9,617 nucleotides of DNA from Pyrinomonadaceae bacterium (lineage in GTDB: Bacteria > Acidobacteriota > Blastocatellia > Pyrinomonadales > Pyrinomonadaceae). Position 1 is the stretch's first letter. Each line of letters opens with the position of its first letter. The notes beneath the pieces were generated by a model. The model made no database searches. It was not told where the DNA came from and saw only the letters and a program-made list of their open reading frames with translations. Both the position numbers and the translations under genes were made by a program. The stretch spans positions 1 to 9,617 of the forward strand of contig JAICPV010000052.1 in NCBI GenBank assembly GCA_025929655.1, in the 5' to 3' direction. This document shows, in pieces, positions 1-6,982 of this stretch.

Positions 1-767
1 ATGTGGCCGTTCACGCGGACGGCGTTGATCGATCGCTGCAGCGTGCCCGCTCCGCCGACCTCCACAACATGATCGACGCCGCGGCCGTTCGTCATTTCAA
101 GAACCGCCTTGTCCCAGGCTTCGGTCTCGCGGTAATTGATCGTTTCGTCAGCGCCGAGTTCCTTCAATTTCGCGATCTTTTCGTTACTGCTCGACGTCGA
201 TATCACTTTCGCGCCGAATAGTTTGGCAAACTGCAGAGCGAATATCGAAACACCGCCGGTGCCCAGAGTTAGAATCGTTTCGCCGGGCTTCACATTTCCC
301 GAAACCACTAAAGCGTGCCATGCGGTTAACGCGGCACACGGAAGCGTCGATGCCTCCTCGAAACTCAAATGCTCCGGAACGCGAACCACCGCGTCATCGC
401 GAAACGCCGCGAATTCGCAAGCGACACCCTGCCAATGTGCGCCGGCTCCGATTGCCGTGCGGCGTTTCTCTTCCGACGACTCTCCGTCGAACCAACGCTG
501 CACCATCAGCGGCATCACACGGTCGACGACTTTCCATTCGGACACTTCGCTGCCGACTTCGACGATCTCGCCTGCCGCATCGGAAAGCGGTATTGCGGGC
601 AATTTCATCCGCGGATTATACGTGCCGGCCGCGACCATCACGTCGCGGAAGTTCAGCGACGCAGCGCGTATGCGCACCAGGACCTCGTCCGGCCGCACAG
701 TTGGCGTCTCTTGTTCGGCCAAAGCTAATTTGTCGATCCCGAATTCGCGGATCTCAAATGCTTTCAT
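1..767 (-). CDS. MDR-family NAD(P)-dependent alcohol dehydrogenase / quinone oxidoreductase-like protein, 3' end beyond window
   Basis: The reverse strand is open from the ATG at 767-765 to the window edge, giving 255 residues with no stop. The N-terminus (MKAFEIREFG) and the segment RAASLNFRDVMVAAGTY at about residues 30-46 are typical of the GroES-like domain of medium-chain dehydrogenases. A Rossmann dinucleotide-binding motif GTGGVS lies at 169-174, followed by GAKVISTSSSNEKIAKLKELGAD, a typical NADP-type second strand. DHVVEVGGAGTL follows near the truncated end. The usual catalytic zinc cysteine and structural zinc cysteine cluster are not seen, so it is probably a zinc-independent quinone-reductase-like member; the substrate cannot be deduced. 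Full members have about 330-340 residues, so roughly 80 are missing. It is the third co-directional gene after an Rrf2 regulator and a YceI lipoprotein. No Shine-Dalgarno sequence is visible because a palindromic repeat ends within a few bases of the start codon. Confidence 0.9.
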   Translation of the reverse strand, partial: MKAFEIREFGIDKLALAEQETPTVRPDEVLVRIRAASLNFRDVMVAAGTYNPRMKLPAIPLSDAAGEIVEVGSEVSEWKVVDRVMPLMVQRWFDGESSEEKRRTAIGAGAHWQGVACEFAAFRDDAVVRVPEHLSFEEASTLPCAALTAWHALVVSGNVKPGETILTLGTGGVSIFALQFAKLFGAKVISTSSSNEKIAKLKELGADETINYRETEAWDKAVLEMTNGRGVDHVVEVGGAGTLQRSINAVRVNGH

Positions 768-769
768 AT

Positions 770-885
770 GCTATTGCAGAAGCCCGCACGAAGTGAGGGC
801 GAAACATTCAACGCAGCTATTGATAAAAATGGCATTATTTCAGATCTCGATTTCGCCCTTACCTCGTGCGGGCTTCTGCAAAAGC
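770..885. repeat. Family 1 REPIN-like inverted-pair palindromic repeat, copy 1
   Basis: Two long arms in inverse orientation, 776-804 and 851-879, match as complements at 27 of 29 positions. With small outward extensions (770-804 with 851-885) they pair at 32 of 35. The loop 805-850 is 46 nt. Each arm is itself an imperfect small palindrome (GCCC..GGGC ends; in the left arm GCCC-G-CAC-GAA-GTG-A-GGGC). The same arm sequence recurs at 2341-2455 with an unrelated loop. This is the architecture of REPINs, two REP sequences in inverse orientation spread by RAYT transposases. No RAYT gene is in the window, so that origin is inference. It fills the whole gap between the YceI stop codon and the oxidoreductase start codon. 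There is no T-run after either arm, so it is not a classical terminator. Confidence 0.85.
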
Positions 886-1538
886 TATTTCTTCCGCGGT
901 GCTTTCAGGTCGAGCTTGAGCACGACATCGTCGCGGATCAGGTCATCGGCCTTCCCGGCGTAAAGGATATTGAAATCCTTCCGGTTGATCGAGAACTCCG
1001 AGTTGACCGAGACCTCGCTGTCGTTCACCGTGATTGTCGCCGGAAATGTGATCGATTTCTTCACGCCGCGAAGCTCGAGGTCGCCCGTTACAGCGTACTT
1101 CCCTTCGCCGCCGGCGGCATCGGCAACGATCTTTGTCGACGTAAATGTGGCCTTCGGATACTTTGTCACGTCGAAGAAATCGCCCGTCTGCAGGTGTTTG
1201 GTCAGGCCATCTGCGTCCGTGTAAACCGAAGCCGCGTCGATGTCAACGGTCACTGAGCTCTCTTCCGGCTTCCCGTTAACAAGGTTGATGGAACCGGTGA
1301 ATTTGTTGAATCCGCCGTCGTGTTTGCCCGTGACCTTTGATCCGACAAAGCTGACCTTTGAATTCTCGTTGTTGATCGCGAGAATCTCACCTTGTTTCAG
1401 AGCGGTCCCGGTGTTCGTCGCGGCCGTGTTAGCTGCCGTTGATTCGGCCGTCGTGGCCCTGGGCTTGTTCGCCGCCGGGTCCTCGCACGCCGCGATAAAT
1501 AAAGTTGTGGAAAGTATTCCGATCAGTAATTTGTGCAT
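885..1538 (-). CDS. YceI-family lipoprotein
   Basis: A 217-residue protein starting at ATG 1538-1536, preceded by GAGAGG at six-base spacing, a good ribosome binding site. The N-terminus is a lipoprotein signal: a short hydrophobic stretch ending in IAAC with the predicted lipidated Cys18. An Ala/Thr/Asn-rich flexible linker follows (about residues 20-48). Residues about 50-215 form a YceI-like lipocalin-fold beta barrel. Recognisable family segments are KVTGKHDGGFNKFTGSI, the GLTKHLQTGDFFDVTKYP block, YAVTGDLELRGVKKSITFP, and a late FSINRKDFNI. YceI proteins bind isoprenoid or polyprenoid-type lipids in the periplasm and are often linked to envelope or redox stress; the ligand here is unknown. 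Lipidation suggests anchoring to a membrane facing the periplasm. It lies downstream of an Rrf2 regulator (gap about 330 bases) and upstream of an MDR oxidoreductase, so a shared redox regulon is plausible but not shown. Confidence 0.93.
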   Translation of the reverse strand: MHKLLIGILSTTLFIAACEDPAANKPRATTAESTAANTAATNTGTALKQGEILAINNENSKVSFVGSKVTGKHDGGFNKFTGSINLVNGKPEESSVTVDIDAASVYTDADGLTKHLQTGDFFDVTKYPKATFTSTKIVADAAGGEGKYAVTGDLELRGVKKSITFPATITVNDSEVSVNSEFSINRKDFNILYAGKADDLIRDDVVLKLDLKAPRKK

Positions 1539-1866
1539 CCCAAACCTCTCAAAAAGTTTTTAATTCTAATGCCGGGGATTCGAATATTATCGCTTTTCCC
1601 AGCTAATTTTTACTAACGCCCTGCTGTCATTGAACGAACCGCTGCAGGATCAGGCTCGCCCGCAGGAATGCCGGATATAGGCTTAAGATCCGCGACATCG
1701 CGTTCAACAAGACGTCGCGCGATTGCAACTCGATCAATGGACATTCAGACATTCGTATCATTATGAAATCTTTCCCTGGTCGATCCTCAGCGGAAGCCTG
1801 ACGGAAGAGAGTCAGGGTTCCGCCAATTCTGTATCGACAATTGTTACAAATAAATCCAAAAAAATT
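1539..1866. other. Intergenic region between the Rrf2 regulator and the YceI gene
   Basis: About 330 bases without a supportable gene. It contains a hairpin at 1790-1823 (listed separately), an AT-rich segment just downstream of the Rrf2 stop codon (1840-1866), and the YceI leader at 1539-1620. The YceI leader has AT-rich hexamers (for example GATAAT and TAGAAT on the minus strand), but no convincing -35/-10 pair could be chosen. Short open stretches exist on the plus strand around 1628-1790, but they have no ribosome site and no recognisable protein family. I see nothing else in it. Confidence 0.6.
1790..1823. other. Stem-loop of 13 bp with one mismatch
   Basis: GCGGAAGCCTGAC (1790-1802) and GTCAGGGTTCCGC (1811-1823) are complementary at 12 of 13 positions around an 8-base loop. 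It lies 43 bases downstream of the Rrf2 stop codon on the minus strand. There is no T-run after the stem on either strand, so a rho-independent terminator is not supported. It could be an mRNA 3' end structure or a single copy of another dispersed palindrome. Confidence 0.6.
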
Positions 1867-2292
1867 TTAAGTTTCTGCAGTTTCGACCTGTTCGAACACC
1901 GACTGCAGCGAATACTGCGAAAGCTTTTCGACGACGCTGTGGTCGATCTCTTTTTGCAAATTACAAAGAACCGCCTCGATATTCCTTCCCACGGGACAAT
2001 CCTGATTCGGCGAGCGTCCATGCAGTGCGAAAACTTCCCCGCAAGACACTGCCTTGTAAACCTCCGCGAGGTTTATCTCTGACGGGCACCGCGAAAGCCG
2101 CGTTCCGCCATTCGCTCCGGTCTGCGAAACCACCAGGTTCGCATTCGCAAGCTGGCCCAGCAGCCGACGGATCACGACCGGATTTGTATTAACGCTCCCC
2201 GCCAGGAAATCCGATTTGAGATTCTCTTCGCGGGAGCGAGCGAGCATCATCAAAACATGCACCGCCATCGAGAATTGGCTGTTCGCCGCCAT
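1867..2292 (-). CDS. Rrf2-family winged-helix transcriptional regulator
   Basis: The 141-residue product starts at ATG 2292-2290. The N-terminus MAANSQFSMAVHVLMML matches the first helix of Rrf2 proteins. The winged helix-turn-helix follows: a helix pair around residues 28-55 including TNPVVIRRLLGQLANANLV, and a wing GANGGTRLSR at 59-68. A dimerisation helix lies near 115-135. Cysteines are at 69, 84, 99 and 110; the last three are spaced C-x14-C-x10-C, unlike the Fe-S ligand pattern CX5CX5C of IscR. It therefore looks closer to the YwnA/CymR-like, cluster-free members, and thiol sensing is possible but inferred. A longer open frame begins at a GTG at 2352, but that lies inside a repeat and upstream of the promoter. 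The promoter -10 element is overlapped by a perfect palindrome, so autorepression is likely. Downstream genes (YceI lipoprotein, MDR oxidoreductase) are candidate targets. Confidence 0.9.
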   Translation of the reverse strand: MAANSQFSMAVHVLMMLARSREENLKSDFLAGSVNTNPVVIRRLLGQLANANLVVSQTGANGGTRLSRCPSEINLAEVYKAVSCGEVFALHGRSPNQDCPVGRNIEAVLCNLQKEIDHSVVEKLSQYSLQSVFEQVETAET

Positions 2293-2295
2293 AAC

Positions 2296-2314
2296 TGTAA
2301 CAATTCTAGTTACA
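2296..2314. promoter_or_regulatory. Palindromic operator overlapping the Rrf2 promoter
   Basis: TGTAAC (2296-2301) and GTTACA (2309-2314) form a perfect 6-bp inverted repeat with a 7-base spacer. It covers the -10 element and the expected transcription start of the Rrf2 gene. Rrf2 proteins are dimers that commonly bind such dyads and repress their own genes. The assignment to this regulator is by position only. Confidence 0.65.
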
Positions 2315-2331
2315 ATCTGGTTCGTTGTCAA
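2303..2331 (-). promoter_or_regulatory. Sigma-70 type promoter of the Rrf2 gene, apparently leaderless
   Basis: On the minus strand, TTGACA (2331-2326) and TAGAAT (2308-2303) are separated by exactly 17 bases: a perfect -35 and a 5-of-6 -10. Initiation about seven bases downstream would fall near 2296-2295, only 3-4 bases before the ATG at 2292. No Shine-Dalgarno sequence precedes that ATG. Both facts point to a leaderless or almost leaderless mRNA. Confidence 0.8.
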
Positions 2332-2340
2332 GTCAAATAA

Positions 2341-2455
2341 AGAAGCCCGCACGTGAGTAAGGGCGTAACTTCCAACGAAAGATACCTGAGCTTGTTCACC
2401 AAGAGACTTCGTTGCCCCGCGTTCTGATTACGCACTTACTCACGTGCGGGCTTCT
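2341..2455. repeat. Family 1 REPIN-like inverted-pair palindromic repeat, copy 2
   Basis: Arms 2341-2368 and 2428-2455 are complementary at 27 of 28 positions around a 59-base loop. The arms carry the same core as copy 1 (AGAAGCCCGCACG, then GAG and AAGGGCG), and both copies share the outer right end CGTGCGGGCTTCTGCAAAA. The loops of the two copies are unrelated. This copy lies between the terminator of the transglycosylase gene and the -35 element of the Rrf2 promoter, ten bases upstream of the latter, in a gap that would otherwise be untranscribed. Confidence 0.85.
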
Positions 2456-2469
2456 GCAAAAAATCCGAC

Positions 2470-2498
2470 AAAAAACCGGGCCTCTTTTGAAGCCCGGT
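2470..2498 (-). terminator. Rho-independent terminator of the lytic transglycosylase gene
   Basis: On the minus strand ACCGGGCTTC-AAAA-GAGGCCCGGT (2498-2475) forms a 10-bp stem with a single U-G wobble and a four-base loop, followed directly by five further Ts (2474-2470). It begins 26 bases after the stop codon of the gene at 2525-4309. Confidence 0.93.
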
Positions 2499-2524
2499 GT
2501 TTCTTGTTCACACAATCAGGTTTT

Positions 2525-4309
2525 TTATTTCATTCCGCCTTGCGGGATCTTGATCTCGCGGCCTGCGCCGAGGACGGAATTCGGCAGAAGCCCGTTGTAT
2601 TTCGCGACTTCGACCGGGTCCACGCCATTGCGTTCGGCAACCTTTTTAACAGTATCGCCCGACTGAGCCTTTACGACCTTTATATTGCTCTGCAGGCCGG
2701 CGACGGACGAGTTTGAAGGACGCGAGTACGAGGTTGCTGTGATGCGGTTACCTTCGCTGACCGGAACGAAGACCTTGCCCTTCGGTGAACTCATTCCCGG
2801 ATTCGCAGCCATCAGGTCGGCGACGCTCACGCCGGTTCGGTTCGAAATGGTCTGCCAGCTTTCGCCTTGTACGGACGTCGCAAGGTTTGTGTTATTGACC
2901 TTCGAGGCAGGAATGCGTTTGAACACCGCAACCACGTCGTTCGCTTTGCCAGCCGGAACATTGACGATGTACGGCTCGGGCGGCGTCATATTCGAACGCA
3001 GGTGCGGATTCAGATAACGCAGATACTGAACACTCGTGTCGGAAGCCTGAGCCAATAAGCTGAGACTTGTCGATGCAGGCACGCGGATCCGATCGTACTG
3101 CAGCGGCGGAGCAGGACGGACATTGCCGAAGCCGTACTGCGCCGGGCTGTTGGCGATCAGTATCGTCGCTAGAATATTCGGAACGTAGTCGCGCGTCTCA
3201 CGAGGCAAATAGGGATAGGCTGACCAGAAATTCGTGACACCAGCTCGCCGAATCGCACGGTCAACGTTTCCTTCGCCGCAGTTGTAGCCGGCGATCGCGA
3301 GTTCCCAGTTGCCGTAACGGTTGTACAAAAACTTTAGATAACGGGCGGAAGCACGGGTCGCTTCATCGAAGCTGTTCCGCTCATCGACGTGTGCCGTGCG
3401 ACGCAATCCGTACCGAGCACCTGTGCCGGGGATGAACTGCCAGAGCCCAGAGGCTGCGGCCCATGACATCGCCGTCGGCTTCCACATACTCTCCACCTGG
3501 CCGAGCCAGGCAACGTTCTCTGGAATGCCTTCTTCCTTAAAGATGCGGCGAGCCATTCGCATGAACATACCGGATCGGTACAGACCGACCTCCATCGTAG
3601 AACGGCCGCGTCCGCGGTAGTAATTGATGAACTGCTGGATTTTCGGATGAACCTGGAACGAGAATCCAAGGGATTTGTTCGCGACGACGTATTGGATGTA
3701 CTGGTATTGCTGTTGCGCGACTGGATTCGTTTCCACCTGCAGCTCGTCCTGCGTCAATTCCAGCTTGGCAAGCTCGTCGCGGGGCGAGGGCTCATACGAT
3801 TGCTCGTTGAAACCGACCAGGCTGGCCGGAGTGATCTTTGCGTCCGAAGCGGTTGAACCAACCGTGGATGTCGGCCCTGTCTGGATTGAATTTTTACTGA
3901 TCTGCGCCACTTCGTCAGCGATCTTTTGATCGGCAGCATTCCAGCCCCATCCGCATGTGGCGGAAAGTTGCGCGATCTGCGGCGGCTGAGAGGCGTTCGG
4001 AAATTCCAGACGGTAAACCGTTTCGATCAACTGCTGGTAGCATCCCTGAAGCCGCTGGTCGCGTTGTATGTTCAGCGACGAATATAGAAAAACTTCGACG
4101 GCCTTATTGAAACTCGCACCCGATTCCTCGCGTTTGTTCGCTTTGAACGCGTCGAGGCCCTGCTTGAAATTGCGCCCGGCATCTTCCAGAACCTTGTTCG
4201 ACTGTGCCTGAACTGCCTGCACCTGTTCCGGCGTGTCCTGCGCAAGGATACTAACGCCGAAAAATGCTATTCCGGCAAACAAGGACGTAGCGTATTTTTT
4301 TAAATTCAT
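2525..4309 (-). CDS. MltD-like membrane-bound lytic murein transglycosylase with LysM repeats
   Basis: A 594-residue exported protein. The ATG at 4309-4307 is chosen; a TTG directly before it is also open but has no better ribosome site. The only purine stretch, GAAG, is weak. Residues 1 to about 23 are a signal peptide ending in SILAQ. The region to about 220 is an envelope linker rich in Gln/Ala with predicted helices. An SLT (goose-lysozyme-like) domain spans about 235-385. The catalytic Glu is residue 273 in GQVESMWKPTA, with ASGLWQFIPGTG and AGYNCGEGNVDRAI as the other family motifs. Three LysM-like units follow at about 410-452, 478-518 and 545-590; the last (SGDTVKKVAERNGV) is the clearest. 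Such enzymes cleave peptidoglycan glycan strands non-hydrolytically, forming 1,6-anhydroMurNAc. It is longer than E. coli MltD (about 450). It is flanked by lon upstream and ends at a strong terminator. Confidence 0.93.
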   Translation of the reverse strand: MNLKKYATSLFAGIAFFGVSILAQDTPEQVQAVQAQSNKVLEDAGRNFKQGLDAFKANKREESGASFNKAVEVFLYSSLNIQRDQRLQGCYQQLIETVYRLEFPNASQPPQIAQLSATCGWGWNAADQKIADEVAQISKNSIQTGPTSTVGSTASDAKITPASLVGFNEQSYEPSPRDELAKLELTQDELQVETNPVAQQQYQYIQYVVANKSLGFSFQVHPKIQQFINYYRGRGRSTMEVGLYRSGMFMRMARRIFKEEGIPENVAWLGQVESMWKPTAMSWAAASGLWQFIPGTGARYGLRRTAHVDERNSFDEATRASARYLKFLYNRYGNWELAIAGYNCGEGNVDRAIRRAGVTNFWSAYPYLPRETRDYVPNILATILIANSPAQYGFGNVRPAPPLQYDRIRVPASTSLSLLAQASDTSVQYLRYLNPHLRSNMTPPEPYIVNVPAGKANDVVAVFKRIPASKVNNTNLATSVQGESWQTISNRTGVSVADLMAANPGMSSPKGKVFVPVSEGNRITATSYSRPSNSSVAGLQSNIKVVKAQSGDTVKKVAERNGVDPVEVAKYNGLLPNSVLGAGREIKIPQGGMK

Positions 4310-4505
4310 CAATCTTCGAAAATATTCCGCTTTTTACGGGTCCTTCTGTTCGGGTGAACAAGATAAAGCAATTTGGAACCGTATTGAACTAAACGCCGCG
4401 AAACCGGAAAAGTTCCGCTCAATAACGCCCACGGGCAACGTTAGGCGCTATCGTAAACCTACCACAAACCCATATTACGGTCAATAAAATGCGTATCAGA
4501 ACAAT
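4310..4505. other. Leader region between lon and the transglycosylase gene
   Basis: A non-coding gap of 196 bases. On the minus strand a weak promoter candidate is TTCAAT (4388-4383), 17 bases, then TATCTT (4365-4360), which would give a leader of about 45 bases for the transglycosylase gene. A small interrupted palindrome containing GCCC-GT-GGGC lies around 4420-4446. No intrinsic terminator for lon was found here, so read-through from lon is possible. Confidence 0.35.
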
Positions 4506-6926
4506 TCAGTTCGACGCCTTACGAACCGCACCGGCCACCAGCTTCGGCTCGCCCAAAGCCGTTTCGAAAACCTCCCTCACATTGTCCACAAAAACGAAAT
4601 TGAGCTCTTCGGTCACTTCCTTCGGCAGATCTTCGAGATCGCGGCGGTTGAGAGTTGGTAAAATCACGGTTTTCAACTTTGCGCGCCTTGCTGCCAGAAG
4701 TTTCTCTTTGACGCCCCCGATGGGCAGGACGTTGCCGCGTAATGTGATCTCGCCGGTCATCGCTACGTCTTTTTTAACCGGCCGCTGAGCGAGCACGGAA
4801 ACCAACGCGGTCGCCATTGTTATGCCCGCGCTAGGCCCGTCTTTAGGTATCGCTCCCTCGGGAAGATGTATGTGAATGTCAAAATTGTCGAGAATGGTTT
4901 CGTCAATTCCAAGCTCCTTGGAGCGTGCCTTCGCATAGGAAAATGCGGCCTGGGCGGATTCCTGCATCACCTCTCCGATCTGGCCGGTGAGCATCAGCTT
5001 TCCTTTGCCTCGGGTCTTCAGGGCTTCGATAAACAAAATATCGCCCCCAACAGCGGTCCAGGCGAGGCCGGTTACGGTGCCGATCGTGTCCTTTTTTAAT
5101 TTCGTTTCGTTGAAGATCCGCGGAGCTCGCAGGAAATCCTTTATATTATCCGGTGTTACTCGAACCGGCTTGAACTTCTTCTCCTGCTCGGCTTTCCGCC
5201 GCGCGACCTTGCGGCAAACCTTGCCGATCTCGCGCTCCAGCTGTCGAAGACCAGCCTCGAGCGTGTATTCGCTTACGATGCGCGCGATCGCGCGACGTTC
5301 GAACTTTACATCCGTTTTGTCCAGACCGTTCTCTTCGATCTGTTTCGGTATCAAATGGCGGCGGGCGATCTCGCCCTTTTCTTCTTCGGTATAACCGGTG
5401 AGATTGATCACCTCCATTCGGTCCCGAAGAGCGGGCTGGATGGTGTCAAGCATGTTCGCGGTCGTCATGAACATCACGTTCGAAAGGTCGAAAGTAACGC
5501 CGAGATAATTGTCACGAAATGTCGAATTTTGCTCAGGATCGAGAACCTCAAGAAGTGCCGAGCTCGGGTCGCCGCGAAAATCGGCGCCGACCTTGTCGAT
5601 CTCGTCCAGCATGATGAGCGGATTGTTCGTTCCTGCCTGTTGTACCGCCTGAATGATGCGCCCGGGCATAGCCCCGACGTAGGTCCTTCGGTGCCCGCGG
5701 ATCTCCGCCTCGTCGTGGAGCCCTCCCAAACTAAGCCGTACGAATTTGCGGTCTAAAGCACGCGCTATTGACCTTCCGAGCGACGTTTTTCCGACTCCCG
5801 GCGGGCCAACCAGACAAAGGATCGAGCCTTTCGGTTTTTCGACGAGTTTCCGCACCGCAAGCGCCTCAACGATCCGCTCCTTCACCCGTTCGAGCCCGTA
5901 ATGGTCTTCGTTCAATATCCTTTCAGCTTTGAAAAGATCGAGGTTGTCCTGGGACTGCACCGACCATGGGAGGTCGGTCATTATGTCGAGCCAATTTCGA
6001 AGCGTGGCGGTTTCGGCCGTGTCGGGATGCATCCGCTCGAGCTTTTTAAGCTGACGGAGTGCTTCCGTTTCCGCCTGTTCCGGCATCTTCGAGGATAGGA
6101 TCTTATTGCGAAAAGCCTCGATCTCTTCGAACAGCTCATTGCCCTCGCCAAGCTCGGACTGGATCGCTTTAAGCTGCTGCCGCAGGAAAAACTCGCGTTG
6201 CGAACGATCGATGTCGGCGCGGGCCTGCGTATTTATTTCCTGCTGAACCGTAAGGACCTCGATCTCTTTGTTCAAAAGATCGTTAACTTTGCGCAGCCTT
6301 GCTACAGGCTCGAAAATGTCCAGAACGCTTTGGCCGTCTTCGACCTTGAGGTCGAGGTTCGAAGCCGAGAGATCTGCCAATCGGCCTGCGTCGTCGAGAT
6401 TTGCGATTATCGCGAGTACCTCGGGCGAAATATTTTTGCCAAGGCTCGCCGCACGCTCCATCGAACCGCGAACGTTGCGGACAAGAGCCTCCACCTCAAG
6501 CGAGTTTTCCGGCGCGAGCGGCTCGGAGATCGGAGTTATTCCCGCCCTGACATGATCGCCGCGTGAGTCTATGGAATCGACCTTGGTGCGGGAGAGCCCT
6601 TGGATCAGGATGCGAATGCGGCCATCCGGCAGTTTCAGCATCCGCATTATGATCGCTACCGTACCTGTGTCGTATAGGTCGTCGCGAACAGGATCTTCCT
6701 TATTCACGTCGCGCTGCGAAACCAGCACGATCATCCGGTTTTCTTTGAGGGCTTCCTCGACAGCTTTTATAGACTTGTCCCTGGAAACGAAAAGCGGAAC
6801 GATCATGAAGGGATAAATAACAATATCGCGAAGCGGAAGCGTCGGCAGCACCGACGGCACCTGCATCATCGGCTCGATAACGTCGCCCTCTGCCATCGCA
6901 AGAGGAAAGTCTTCGATCTCAGCCAT
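4506..6926 (-). CDS. lon: ATP-dependent endopeptidase Lon
   Basis: The 806-residue product has full Lon length and order. The N-terminal substrate-binding domain begins with PTLPLRDIVIYPFMIVPLFV at about residues 28-47. A helical and coiled-coil linker follows (about 205-300). The AAA+ domain has Walker A GPPGVGKT at 374-381 and Walker B PLIMLDEID at 436-444. The C-terminal protease domain has the catalytic Ser699 in PKDGPSAG and Lys742 in GGVKEKLLAA. Their 43-residue spacing equals that of E. coli Ser679/Lys722. Lon degrades misfolded and regulatory proteins in the cytosol. The ATG at 6926-6924 has no Shine-Dalgarno sequence, and a possible promoter ends six bases upstream, so a leaderless transcript is conceivable. 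nrdR lies 56 bases upstream on the same strand. All catalytic residues are present and there is no frameshift. Confidence 0.98.
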   Translation of the reverse strand: MAEIEDFPLAMAEGDVIEPMMQVPSVLPTLPLRDIVIYPFMIVPLFVSRDKSIKAVEEALKENRMIVLVSQRDVNKEDPVRDDLYDTGTVAIIMRMLKLPDGRIRILIQGLSRTKVDSIDSRGDHVRAGITPISEPLAPENSLEVEALVRNVRGSMERAASLGKNISPEVLAIIANLDDAGRLADLSASNLDLKVEDGQSVLDIFEPVARLRKVNDLLNKEIEVLTVQQEINTQARADIDRSQREFFLRQQLKAIQSELGEGNELFEEIEAFRNKILSSKMPEQAETEALRQLKKLERMHPDTAETATLRNWLDIMTDLPWSVQSQDNLDLFKAERILNEDHYGLERVKERIVEALAVRKLVEKPKGSILCLVGPPGVGKTSLGRSIARALDRKFVRLSLGGLHDEAEIRGHRRTYVGAMPGRIIQAVQQAGTNNPLIMLDEIDKVGADFRGDPSSALLEVLDPEQNSTFRDNYLGVTFDLSNVMFMTTANMLDTIQPALRDRMEVINLTGYTEEEKGEIARRHLIPKQIEENGLDKTDVKFERRAIARIVSEYTLEAGLRQLEREIGKVCRKVARRKAEQEKKFKPVRVTPDNIKDFLRAPRIFNETKLKKDTIGTVTGLAWTAVGGDILFIEALKTRGKGKLMLTGQIGEVMQESAQAAFSYAKARSKELGIDETILDNFDIHIHLPEGAIPKDGPSAGITMATALVSVLAQRPVKKDVAMTGEITLRGNVLPIGGVKEKLLAARRAKLKTVILPTLNRRDLEDLPKEVTEELNFVFVDNVREVFETALGEPKLVAGAVRKASN

Positions 6927-6932
6927 ATTTCA

Positions 6933-6961
6933 AGTTTAGACGGTAGAAATTTAGCAGGCAA
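6933..6961 (-). promoter_or_regulatory. Candidate promoter of lon (weak, would be leaderless)
   Basis: Minus strand TTGCCT (6961-6956), 17 bases, TAAACT (6938-6933): four of six consensus bases in each element at optimal spacing. A start seven bases on would be at or next to the lon ATG at 6926. There is no Shine-Dalgarno sequence before that ATG, which fits. The hexamers alone are weak and co-transcription from nrdR is the alternative. Confidence 0.35.
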
Positions 6962-6982
6962 GGAAGGCTGTTTTTACGCAGA

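Noticed and set aside
306..317. CACTAAAGCGTG, similar to a family 2 hairpin
   Set aside because: It is inside the oxidoreductase coding sequence, lacks two stem bases and has no RACTC tail.
770..885. Copy 1 repeat as a rho-independent terminator for YceI
   Set aside because: The loop is long (46 bases) and no T-run follows the stem in the minus direction.
136..963. Long plus-strand open frame of 275 codons
   Set aside because: It is antisense to the oxidoreductase and runs through the repeat into the YceI gene. It has a low-complexity Ser/Arg/Thr composition and no family resemblance.
1839..1848. AATTGTTACA as a second Rrf2 operator
   Set aside because: Only one half matches and no inverted partner is found at the 7-base spacing; it is kept only as a remark.
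1723..2082. Plus-strand open frame of 119 codons across the Rrf2 3' end
   Set aside because: More than half overlaps the real Rrf2 gene in antisense; there is no ribosome site or recognisable domain.
2293..2352. Longer Rrf2 open frame starting at GTG 2352
   Set aside because: It would begin inside a family 1 repeat and upstream of a near-consensus promoter, and the added residues do not resemble the family N-terminus.
770..2455. CRISPR-like or transposon interpretation of the repeated arms
   Set aside because: Only two inverted pairs at distant sites, no regular spacers, no direct-repeat array and no transposase in the window.
2584..2594. GCAGAAGCCCG, identical to part of the family 1 arm
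   Set aside because: It lies within the coding sequence of the last LysM unit of the transglycosylase and has no partner arm, so it is probably chance.
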